A stretch of 64,000 nucleotides of DNA from Flavobacterium panacagri (GTDB lineage: Bacteria > Bacteroidota > Bacteroidia > Flavobacteriales > Flavobacteriaceae), in the NCBI RefSeq assembly GCF_030378165.1, contig NZ_CP119766.1, forward strand, positions 2,542,001-2,606,000, in the 5' to 3' direction. Position 1 is the stretch's first letter. Every line of letters starts with the position of its first letter. The position numbers and the translations under genes were made by a program. Shown here piece by piece: positions 1-7,243 of the stretch. The notes under the pieces are model-generated. The model was given only the letters and a program-made list of their open reading frames with translations. It had not been told where the DNA came from and searched no databases.

Positions 1-362
1 ACAATCCAAGAGCATTTTTTCATGACACTAGAGGACTAAGTATAATTTTGGACACTTCGAAGACTATAAGAATGAAAACGCAAATAGACAATAATATTGA
101 ATTATTCAAACTGGATTATATTTATGATCATCACAAGGATATCGCTGAAGGTCTTATGGACCTTCAGCGTAAAACGGTTCCCACGAGATTACAAGATATA
201 TATGCGAATATTTTAATTAATAATAGTGGTAAGAAGATTTTCGATAGCGAAAAAGATTTATATGAATTTGCAATTAGAAATTATTTTTCACCTGCTGAAT
301 TTTACAAAAGGCCTTTAGCTAAATTTGAAAAAGATATAGCCAAAGAGATCGGTTTAATTTGA
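1..362 (+). CDS. C-terminal part of an unidentified protein (cut by window edge)
   Basis: The reading frame is open from base 3 to the TGA at 360-362, so the roughly 119 residues visible are the C-terminal end of a gene that begins outside the window. The only internal starts are a TTG at 48 and an ATG at 72, and neither is needed because the frame runs through them. The fragment is rich in charged residues and probably helical, with a short hydrophobic stretch (GLSIIL) near the cut edge. It ends in KDIAKEIGLI. I recognise no domain. It lies beside decayed DNA and a dCTP-deaminase operon, so it may belong to accessory DNA. Confidence 0.6.
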   Translation, partial: NPRAFFHDTRGLSIILDTSKTIRMKTQIDNNIELFKLDYIYDHHKDIAEGLMDLQRKTVPTRLQDIYANILINNSGKKIFDSEKDLYEFAIRNYFSPAEFYKRPLAKFEKDIAKEIGLI

Positions 363-1250
363 TTATTTGCAATACCCTCGGAGCTTAAAAAGTAAAAATG
401 AATGAAATTATGGAAATCAATCTTTTAAGTTACCACTTTGAGGAAGGCGCGTCAGCTGAAAACCTTACGCTGACTAAATGAATAGCACTTTTAAATAAGG
501 TTACTGTCGATATTCTTCTTGAATGGCTTGTTGCAATAGTTGCTTTTTGGTGAAGGTGAGGTCACAACTGTGGATTGGATAAAATCAGTGAAACAGGCTT
601 TGAAGGCAATGAGATCATTTTAAAGCCTTTGTTTGGAAAGAGGAGAAAAGCCACCTCTGAGAAATTACGGCCGAGTATAAATACGAGTTTGTAAGATTGG
701 ATATGGAAGGCAAATAGGCAATATTACGTAATGGAACAGATTCCCTTAAATTTAAATTATCACAGTATTATCATAAAAAATATGATGCGGTTGCGGTTGA
801 AAGCATCTGAAAAAGCTTCTCTGTTGAAGAAGCAAACAGCCGATAAAGCCGTTCTTTTGAAAGAGGATTCCAATCTTCATAAGCATTGCTTTTTTGGGAA
901 GGCTTGAACCTTAAAACCACCATCTTCAGCGAGGAGGACTTTATATTTATGATGTATCTGTTAAAAAAGATGCCAGTGTTCATTTTCTTTCATTTCTTTC
1001 ACGGAAAATTTATTAAGTGTGGTATACAGTTTAGAACCTAAGCTTCTGAAGCGCTGTCTTTGCTAAGGTTGTGTTTTTGAAAATGTGCTGCGCCACAATT
1101 TTTTCATGAACTTTTTATGCGCGTTTATCCGTTTTTGAATCTTTTAAACTGTTTAAATTCAGGTGTAATTCTTCGTTGAGGTAAATGTACAAATATCTAA
1201 AATCTTCTGAAATTTTTTAATCAATAATTTTAAAATTGGACCTGTTAACT
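363..1250 (+). pseudogene. decayed coding DNA, no intact gene
   Basis: No open frame of credible size covers this stretch. Short protein-like pieces appear in shifting plus-strand frames: one starts at the ATG at 398, one around 585-690 (…GNEIILKPLFGKRR…), and one around 670-810 (…YKYEFVRLDMEGK…, then …LKFKLSQYYHKKYDAV… after a stop codon). Stops and frame changes separate them, as expected of a gene that has accumulated frameshifts. The minus strand around 1030-1190 also looks partly protein-like. I could not name the original family. A GCGCCAC word at 1090-1096 resembles the motifs near the integrase but lacks the second copy 11 bp away. Confidence 0.3.
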
Positions 1251-1367
1251 TATGAATGAATATAGATGGCAAAAGACTTCAATATGTGCGTATTGGAGGA
1301 TAGGGGGGGATAAGTTATTTGTAATATGTGATTTTCATTTGTGCCCGTTCATATGTCTGAATACGAA

Positions 1368-2009
1368 TTATAAAATATCATATAAGCTTTTGAGCTTTTT
1401 TAGTTCTTCATCTTCATTAGCTTTTGAAGGCATTGGTCTTACTTGGCAAGTATATTTCCTAGTACTATTAAAATAATTTGATTTTTTATTTAGTTTTACA
1501 AAGCGTGCTTGGATAAATCTTGAACCAACCATTATTTTTATTGGAGTATTTCCAGCATTTATTAATTCTACTGAAACGCATCCGCAATATCCTGGCTGAA
1601 CAATTATTGAAATTGCTAAACCTAATCGGCTAAATGAACTTCGTAAAGATAAAATTGCATATACATCACTGGGTAATTTAATGTATTCTAACGTTGAAAA
1701 TAAAATGGTTTGGGACGGATGGAGTAAAAAACTTTCCCCTACTTTTCTTCTTGTTTCAGTGAAATGACTTTTAATAGGTCTTTTTGACATTGAATCCTCA
1801 GTAGTATCAATAAACGCTTCTCTACCTTGGTGCAAAGCTAAAAAGTCTAACCCCACTCTTAAATCGATACTGACTTCTCCGATTTGAGTTTGATCAAGTA
1901 ATGGCAGGATTATAAGTTCTTTTTTTCTTAACAATTTTTCTAATTCTACTTTTGTAAGAGTGCCACTATTCTCCGATCCAAATATTCTTTTTATAAGATT
2001 TCTTGCCAT
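1368..2009 (-). CDS. dCTP deaminase / dUTPase-fold protein
   Basis: This 213-residue protein matches the dCTP deaminase (Dcd) family, whose members turn dCTP into dUTP, or dUTP into dUMP in relatives. Visible landmarks in order are EVSIDLRVGLDF (about 45-56), the LHPSQTILFSTLEYI strand (about 97-111), the RSSFSRLGL nucleotide-binding motif (about 123-131) and QPGYCGCVSVELINAG (about 137-152), which holds the Glu expected to be catalytic. Canonical Dcd has DPG where this protein has QPG, and there is a roughly 20-residue C-terminal charged tail. The start overlaps the end of the metallopeptidase gene by 19 bp, so the two are probably co-translated. Some dCTP deaminases are known to defend bacteria by draining dCTP during phage infection. 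The operon context favours such a role over housekeeping, which is an inference. Confidence 0.8.
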   Translation of the reverse strand: MARNLIKRIFGSENSGTLTKVELEKLLRKKELIILPLLDQTQIGEVSIDLRVGLDFLALHQGREAFIDTTEDSMSKRPIKSHFTETRRKVGESFLLHPSQTILFSTLEYIKLPSDVYAILSLRSSFSRLGLAISIIVQPGYCGCVSVELINAGNTPIKIMVGSRFIQARFVKLNKKSNYFNSTRKYTCQVRPMPSKANEDEELKKLKSLYDIL

Positions 2010-3061
2010 TTTTCAGTGATAGTATAATTAGAAATTGATTTTTCGATCAGATTATTGATTATATGATACTTTTGCCTTGATTCAAAATTCTTTAAGAAAT
2101 TTGTCTCGGAAGTATTCCAGAAATCCCATCCTAATTTAAATATATAATGCAACTCAGGAACACTTTTTATATTTTGGGGGATCAATTTTAAAAAATCAGA
2201 TTTTTTAATATCTAACTTTTTGTACCTGATTTTTAATTCTGTCGGACCTGACACACTTAAAACAGAATTAAATTCATCTAATTCTAGACAATTTTTACCG
2301 GTTAAAAAATTTTCTACAACTGAAATTCTTTTGTTAGTTGCGGGATGTGTTTCACAATCAGGATTATCAAACGCTATATAATTAAGAAATAGATTTGAGG
2401 CATCATTTATATATTGAGCTGCAAACAGATCTGCAAAATATTCTCTTTTATGACAAAGAAATTCATATTCACTGTAATTGGTCGGATCAGTCTTATGATA
2501 ATTTTTTAGAAATATCTTCTTTGAAATATTCAACTCCATGTCTACAAAGTGACCTAATTCGTGATATAGTACGACACATGATAGATAGTCTCTAGAAAGG
2601 ACTTTCGGAAGACTTATTTTTATTAGTCTGTGAGTTAATTGGTGCCCATAAAGGGCACCAATTAAAAAATTAATATTGTTAAATTCTTCATTGCTATCGG
2701 TCGACTCAAAGTAGAAATCTAAATTTTTATTGGATAGAGAGGTTGCAATAATGAAATTATCTTTATCAATCCAATCCTCTAGCGCATATTCTAGACATGA
2801 AATTATTTCATATGGGATAATATTTAGAGTGCTATTATCCAGATATTCAAGACCTTTAAATATATAATTAAGTAAAAAAAAATGATCTTGTAAATTTCGT
2901 AAATCAAAGCGTTTGTAATCGCTAGTTTTTATCGCTTTAAATAATTTATATAACTCATCAAAATGAGTTTGTTTTTTTGGATCAGAGTAAATATTACTTC
3001 TGCTTTTTGAAAAAGATTCTTCTAACTGTAGAATTTGTAACTCAATACTTTTATAATCCAT
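1991..3061 (-). CDS. HEXXH zinc metallopeptidase-like protein (M48-like signature)
   Basis: The protein has 356 residues and no signal peptide. Its middle carries YHELGHFVD (about 164-172), an HEXXH zinc site, followed about 40 residues later by EYFADLFAAQY, whose Glu can be the third zinc ligand, and then ETHPATNKRI, a phrase like that found after the active site in M48-type gluzincins. The N-terminal 120 residues are helical and unassigned, and the C-terminal 100 residues have no motif I recognise. It is the middle gene of a three-gene minus-strand operon, 7 bp after the small upstream gene and overlapping the dCTP-deaminase-like gene. A regulatory protease acting on one of its neighbours is possible but is inference. 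Confidence 0.7.
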   Translation of the reverse strand: MDYKSIELQILQLEESFSKSRSNIYSDPKKQTHFDELYKLFKAIKTSDYKRFDLRNLQDHFFLLNYIFKGLEYLDNSTLNIIPYEIISCLEYALEDWIDKDNFIIATSLSNKNLDFYFESTDSNEEFNNINFLIGALYGHQLTHRLIKISLPKVLSRDYLSCVVLYHELGHFVDMELNISKKIFLKNYHKTDPTNYSEYEFLCHKREYFADLFAAQYINDASNLFLNYIAFDNPDCETHPATNKRISVVENFLTGKNCLELDEFNSVLSVSGPTELKIRYKKLDIKKSDFLKLIPQNIKSVPELHYIFKLGWDFWNTSETNFLKNFESRQKYHIINNLIEKSISNYTITEKWQEIL

Positions 3062-3068
3062 AAATTAT

Positions 3069-3356
3069 CTATCTTAACAACTCTAAAATTTCGCTATAGA
3101 CTTCATTATTAATAGAATCGTTTTGGAATGCCAAAAGTTTGTCCTTATATTTAGATATTAGAGTTGTAACCAGAAAATAATGATTATTATCAATAGCAAA
3201 AATGTTTTTCTCCCCTTTAGCTATTTCACTAGCCTCAGTTATTGCCGTGTCAATATCAGCCTTATTTTGTAAATTCTTTGAAGATATTATATCTTGCAGG
3301 ATATTTACGTAAAAAGGCGCTTGTGTTTGCAAGGTGCTTGTTTGTGCTAAATACAT
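3069..3356 (-). CDS. small protein of unknown function, first gene of the dCTP-deaminase operon
   Basis: I place the start at the ATG at 3356, giving 95 residues. An in-frame TTG at 3413 would add 19 residues. The protein is mostly helical, polar, and lacks Cys, a signal peptide or a membrane segment. It ends 7 bp before the metallopeptidase start codon, so it is almost certainly in the same transcript. I recognise no family. By position it could be a regulator, a sensor, or a substrate of the protease. A perfect palindrome lies 78 bp upstream of this ATG. Confidence 0.5.
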   Translation of the reverse strand: MYLAQTSTLQTQAPFYVNILQDIISSKNLQNKADIDTAITEASEIAKGEKNIFAIDNNHYFLVTTLISKYKDKLLAFQNDSINNEVYSEILELLR

Positions 3357-3433
3357 AATAGATCTTTTAGGTTTGTTAAAAATAACTACATTCTTATTAA
3401 CTAATTTAATCAATAATTATTCTAAAAAAACAC

Positions 3434-3468
3434 CTTATCAACAAAAGTTATTAACTTTTGTTGATAAG
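3434..3468. promoter_or_regulatory. perfect 17-bp-arm palindrome upstream of the dCTP-deaminase operon
   Basis: The arms CTTATCAACAAAAGTTA and TAACTTTTGTTGATAAG match at all 17 positions around a single central base. It sits just upstream of the operon that reads toward lower coordinates, and no gene ends against it from the other side. It is not followed by a strong T-run on either strand, so an operator or a recombinase/replication-type binding site fits better than a terminator. Confidence 0.5.
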
Positions 3469-4060
3469 ACATTTTCTCAATCGCGTAATTTCGGCAAAGC
3501 TAACATAATTTTTTATAATTTATTAAAATAATTACTGATGGTACTGAAATTAACAATCTATTGATTTCCAATTCGCTAGAATATTGAGACATGTCCTCGG
3601 TTTCGATCATTTAAAATGTTAATTACTTATCGTGATTGTAGTAACGTTTTAAATTATAAATCCACTTTTAGATTATGTAGTAATATGATTTCTCTACGGT
3701 ATTTAAATATTCTAGACAGAACGTTTTAGTAAAGAAATATGATTGTGCTGATTTATCTTGGCAAAACTATGAATGAAAGTTTAATAAAACTTATGTCTGT
3801 ACAGTTAGTAAACATGTTTGTTCAAAATAATATTTATTAAATCATTCGCGTTCCAGTAAAATAGGATTAGTGGTATAATCAATCTTTACATACGGAACCT
3901 CTTGAGAAATTTATTCTAAAAACTATCCTTTAAAAACTGTTTACAGTTTGTTCCTATAAATCGTCCAAGCATTCAATTTTTTTTTGGAAGATGATTCTTT
4001 CTCGCTATTGTAGTTCCTGGTAAAAAGGTTGTTTGTACAAAAAAATATTATATTTAAGAT
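3469..4060. other. 592-bp intergenic region, nothing recognised
   Basis: AT-rich DNA with stops in all frames. I see no RNA gene, repeat or clear TAnnTTTG promoter element. It separates the minus-strand dCTP-deaminase operon from a plus-strand gene remnant, so promoters for both directions may lie here. Confidence 0.4.
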
Positions 4061-4291
4061 ATGACTCCAAAAAAGAAAAATGAAAATGCGAAATTGCAAA
4101 AAATAGTCACCAGCAAAATGGAAATTAATGAGAGTAATAGTAAGTTAAAGCTAGAAGAATTAAGGAAATACGAAGGATTCACTGATGTTTCGGATTAAGA
4201 AGGGAAGGAAATAATTGAAAGCTTATATAAATTATCATTGATAGTTTATGATTACAATACACAACCCAGTAACTCAACAGAAATATGTTAG
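4061..4291 (+). pseudogene. small gene broken by one in-frame stop
   Basis: From the ATG at 4061 the frame encodes 45 Lys/Glu-rich residues ending …LRKYEGFTDVSD, then a TAA at 4196-4198, and then continues in the same frame for 30 residues (EGKEIIESLYKLSLIVYDYN…) to a TAG at 4289. The sense on both sides of the stop reads as one protein: a charged N-terminal helix, a KYEGF…SD(E)EG turn and a hydrophobic helix. A single G-to-T change (GAA to TAA) would account for the stop. Small proteins with this kind of LRKYEGF…EE..II.SL ending are common in Bacteroidota accessory DNA, as I recall it. It could also be a sequencing error or a real 45-residue product. Confidence 0.5.
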
Positions 4292-4601
4292 CTTATAATT
4301 GTTCTGTTGTTTTATAAACAGCTGTTAATTAAGTGATTTTTATTGCTGTTAAATTGAAATAATTTTTAGAAATTTAGACTTTTATTGTTTTGATTCTTAC
4401 CTAATACTTTGGAATCCAGTTCGGAAATCTCTTAAGTTAAACTATTAACTGTGGGTTCTCATTTAATTCCTTATATCTTGACTTCAAATTTTTATTTGTA
4501 GCGCAAATAGGATTGTAAGCTTGCAGTTCGGATCGCTCTAAAATCCCAACCTTACTAGAAAAAGTCTAATTTTAAAGAATAGATTATCATACAGACTACT
4601 T

Positions 4602-4619
4602 GCGCCACTATTCTGCCAC
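4602..4619 (+). repeat. GYGCCAC motif pair, left-end candidate of the integrated element
   Basis: GCGCCAC at 4602-4608 is followed by CTGCCAC at 4613-4619, an 11-bp spacing. The same pair with the same spacing and orientation is found beside the integrase at 18357-18374. The surrounding 405 bp (4292-4696) hold no gene. A second word shared with the integrase side, CCTTAGCTTTT followed by GTG, lies near 4650 and again near 16585. I take these as possible integrase arm-type binding sites. Confidence 0.45.
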
Positions 4620-4696
4620 AAAATTTGAAATGTCAAATTGTTGTCAAATTTGCCTTAGCTTTTCGTGTGAAAAAAATACGAAGTCTACTTTAGGTT

Positions 4697-5050
4697 TTAA
4701 TCTCTTGGCGCAGCCGCTAATATTTGACCACAGTATTCTTCAAGAGTTCGTCGTGTTCTTGTAAACTTTGGCAATCGATAGTACTCTAAATCCAAACGGT
4801 TAAAGAACTCAAATGAATCTACATATCTTTTTTTATTTTTACTGAAGTAGATACTATCGATTTTTAAAATACCATTTGCTGACGAAGTTAAAGTATCGTT
4901 GCTCACAGTAATCATAAATTTGATTGGTTCTGTTGAAGGACCAGCGAATGACTGTGATGTTTTGGAAACCATCAGTTTTATGACGCATTCTTGAGAATAG
5001 ATGCCTAATGATAAAAAGGCAAAGCCAAGCAATAATATAATTTTTTTCAT
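4697..5050 (-). CDS. small secreted protein of unknown function
   Basis: I choose the ATG at 5050 (117 residues) because it begins a clear signal peptide (MKKIILLLGFAFLSLGIYSQ) and because its ATG overlaps the TGA of the upstream gene as ATGA. The longer frame from 5104 would bury that signal. The mature part, about 97 residues, looks beta-rich, with one Cys just after the cleavage site and another near the C-terminus, which ends in AAAPRD. No family is recognised. It is the last gene of a tightly coupled four-gene operon of membrane and exported proteins. Confidence 0.65.
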   Translation of the reverse strand: MKKIILLLGFAFLSLGIYSQECVIKLMVSKTSQSFAGPSTEPIKFMITVSNDTLTSSANGILKIDSIYFSKNKKRYVDSFEFFNRLDLEYYRLPKFTRTRRTLEEYCGQILAAAPRD

Positions 5051-5625
5051 ATGTTTCTTGAAATTTTTATTATGTATAAAATTGATAGTATTAAAAATAA
5101 ACACATACTTAAGAAATTTATTTCAAATTGATTCCTAAGTAAAAATGTATAAAAGGATTTATTAATAATTTTTAATGGTTTAAGGCATTCAAAATGCATT
5201 ACTGGGTTTATCTCTTTTTCATTCGTGTAATATTTTATTCTGTAGCTTAATCCAGGTTGAATTAACTTAATCTTAAAATAGGCTAATTTATCCTTAGTAA
5301 ATTTTGGATCTTCCTGAATTATAGCAGCTGGTGAAATTGCATCAATATCAGGACATAATATTATTGATCTGCTTTTATTTTTAAATTTTAATTGCAGATG
5401 AAAATTTTCAATCATTTTATCATTTGATAAATTTTTTATAATTAAATACTTATGGTATAAAGTATCCCCTGCTTTGCTTTTAGCGTCTTGAAAATTATAT
5501 TCCAAAACGGGAATTTTTGACATACTGTCAAGAGTATAGTTAAACTGCAATGCAAGTATTGCAAGTAGTAATGTTAGAAAATAAGGGACTTTATCTGTAA
5601 TTAAAATATTAGCTGGATTATTCAT
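5047..5625 (-). CDS. membrane-anchored protein with two transmembrane segments
   Basis: The protein has 192 residues. A hydrophobic helix lies near the N-terminus (about 13-31, VPYFLTLLLAILALQF…) and another at the C-terminus (about 170-188). The roughly 135 residues between look like a beta-rich domain on one side of the membrane, with phrases such as LQLKFKNKSRSI. Its start overlaps the end of the upstream small ORF by 8 bp, and its TGA overlaps the next ATG by 4 bp. Both overlaps indicate coupled translation. I recognise no domain. Confidence 0.6.
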   Translation of the reverse strand: MNNPANILITDKVPYFLTLLLAILALQFNYTLDSMSKIPVLEYNFQDAKSKAGDTLYHKYLIIKNLSNDKMIENFHLQLKFKNKSRSIILCPDIDAISPAAIIQEDPKFTKDKLAYFKIKLIQPGLSYRIKYYTNEKEINPVMHFECLKPLKIINKSFYTFLLRNQFEINFLSMCLFLILSILYIIKISRNI

Positions 5626-5767
5626 TTTGCCTACTGGTATCTATATTATTATACAATAAATATGATAGTTCTTCAATACATTTATTTAAAAGTATTTTTT
5701 TATAATGATTAAATTTAAATAGATTTTTAAAAACATTTTTTTCAATTAAAAGGATTAAGATTATCAT
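5618..5767 (-). CDS. very small hydrophobic protein (49 residues)
   Basis: The ATG at 5767 overlaps the TGA of the upstream gene as ATGA, and the TAA at 5618-5620 lies inside the start of the next gene, so this ORF exactly bridges its two neighbours. The product begins with a short hydrophobic stretch (MIILILLIE) followed by a basic and polar helix. A longer version starting at 5827 would overlap the upstream gene by 64 bp and is less likely. The bridging position is the main evidence that it is real. Confidence 0.4.
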   Translation of the reverse strand: MIILILLIEKNVFKNLFKFNHYKKILLNKCIEELSYLLYNNIDTSRQNE

Positions 5768-6255
5768 AATTTGACATCGTATTTGATAAGTAATATGATA
5801 GAAAGACAGAGAATAACTGCAGCCCAAACCTTGCTTCCTAATTCCTGGCAGTATTTTAAATCGGCAATCTGTAGGGTGCTTAGTCTGTTTGCTTTATTTT
5901 CTCCAAATAAAAAGATGTATTCAACCAAAAGAAAAATAGGAGGTCCTAAAAGCCATATAAAATATATTGCAATGTCAAGTATATTATATGGAAGTCCGTT
6001 ATGTGCTTTTTTTAAAGAATCGAAAAAGGGAGCATCGATAAAAAGTAATTTTGATACGCTAACTAATAGAACAATAATTAGAGCTGTTAAAAAAATGAAA
6101 CTTCCATAGGGGCTTCGCCATAATTTCTCGGTTAGCTCATCTTTATATATTTTTTGTTTTAAGTTTTCTACTCTATTTTGCATATCTTTTATATTAATGG
6201 ACATTAATATATGATCTAGGTCTTTTAGAAAATGTTCTTTTTCAGATGTATTCAT
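5764..6255 (-). CDS. three-helix membrane protein, first gene of a coupled operon
   Basis: The protein has 163 residues. The first 45 are charged and helical and include a likely coiled coil (NRVENLKQKIYKDELTEKL). Three hydrophobic segments follow at about 52-74, 90-117 and 142-158. No catalytic motif is visible and no family is recognised. It heads the operon 6255 to 4697 and lies 216 bp after the protease/NTPase operon on the same strand, so read-through from that operon is possible. It could be a membrane component of the same system or an independent small system. Confidence 0.6.
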   Translation of the reverse strand: MNTSEKEHFLKDLDHILMSINIKDMQNRVENLKQKIYKDELTEKLWRSPYGSFIFLTALIIVLLVSVSKLLFIDAPFFDSLKKAHNGLPYNILDIAIYFIWLLGPPIFLLVEYIFLFGENKANRLSTLQIADLKYCQELGSKVWAAVILCLSIILLIKYDVKL

Positions 6256-6471
6256 ATATCTAATATTTAAATTAGTTAATATTTATTTTTATTCAAGTAT
6301 CAAATGAGCAGATATTCTTGAATGATTTATTCAGACACTTATAAATGATATCTCTTGAATAATGATGTTTTCTTTTTATTTTAGAGCTTTTGATTAATAT
6401 CAAGTTCGTTGAATATATTTATCAAAAGATTTAGATTTGGAAAAAAGTATCGGGTGATTTTTTTTGAAGTT

Positions 6472-7215
6472 TTAATTTTTTTGAAGTGTCATTTGTGAAG
6501 AGTTTCCTTTATATATTTCATCTTTTTTTATCCATTCGTCATCAGAAGAATAATACCCTTCGAAGAAATCAACATAATCATCACCGTTTGACTTTAGTAT
6601 TGTGCCAATAATTCCGCCTAGCTCTATCGCTGCATCTTTTACGAGTGATATTGTTACACCGGATACACCTGTTCCTAGTGAAATTAAAGAAAGTAGATTA
6701 TTGAGTTTAGAATTTTTTATAGCTTCAGAGGTATCATTTACAGCCTTTCCAAATTTGCGTATTTCTTGGTCTGATTCCCATATTTGAATTCTTAAAGCAA
6801 TACCGCCTTTAACATATCTCTTGGGGAACAACACAATCCCATTACCTATAAATTCCCGAACATTTCCTGCTTTCATAGGAATCAGAACTGATTCTGGCTG
6901 AACATCTTTACCAGGATAAAGATTTACGGGCTCCCCACTTAAATCCCATGCCCATGCGATAAAATAGATGTTATTGGTAGAACCTAGTAGATTGTTTAAA
7001 AAACCGCCGAAGCCTTTTTCTAATTTTAATTTTTTTAGATATAAACCTCGCTGATCTTTTGAGGTAATGAGTTCGAAAGAATTAGGTTCAATACTTTTGG
7101 AAACCTGATCTAATTCTGAAAAAGTAGATACAGATTCCAACATTGACGCTTCGGGGATGTCTTTTTTAACACTTACTGAAAAATTGTTGATTGATCCAAC
7201 TTCAATTATTGCCAT
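6472..7215 (-). CDS. protein with Gly-rich hydrophobic segment, last gene of the protease/NTPase operon
   Basis: The protein has 247 residues and no signal peptide. Residues 1-160 look beta-rich (FIAWAWDLSGEPVNLYPG is a distinctive stretch near 85-102). Residues about 165-210 form a long hydrophobic Gly/Ser/Ala-rich region (LLSLISLGTGVSGVTISLV then ELGGIIGTIL) that could insert in or cross a membrane. The last 35 residues are acidic and aromatic. It starts 28 bp after the STAND NTPase gene, so it shares the operon. I recognise no family. A membrane-acting effector released or activated by the neighbouring proteases is my inference; a structural or adaptor role is equally open. Confidence 0.6.
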   Translation of the reverse strand: MAIIEVGSINNFSVSVKKDIPEASMLESVSTFSELDQVSKSIEPNSFELITSKDQRGLYLKKLKLEKGFGGFLNNLLGSTNNIYFIAWAWDLSGEPVNLYPGKDVQPESVLIPMKAGNVREFIGNGIVLFPKRYVKGGIALRIQIWESDQEIRKFGKAVNDTSEAIKNSKLNNLLSLISLGTGVSGVTISLVKDAAIELGGIIGTILKSNGDDYVDFFEGYYSSDDEWIKKDEIYKGNSSQMTLQKN

Positions 7216-7243
7216 GATTTGCCGATTTAATGATTAATATTTT

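Noticed and set aside
771..983. Minus-strand frame of 70 residues in the decayed region
   Set aside because: The plus strand in the same place shows fragments of a broken gene, and this frame lacks a ribosome-friendly context or family likeness.
1090..1096. GCGCCAC as another end of the integrated element
   Set aside because: It is a single copy without the second word 11 bp away, so it may be chance.
1252..1476. Plus-strand frame of 74 residues over the 3' end of the dCTP-deaminase-like gene
   Set aside because: It overlaps a well-supported gene antisense, and its protein is low-complexity and hydrophobic with no coding character.
5771..6109. Plus-strand frame of 112 residues antisense to the three-helix membrane protein
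   Set aside because: The minus-strand gene has membrane helices and overlapping start/stop links with its neighbours; the antisense frame has neither.
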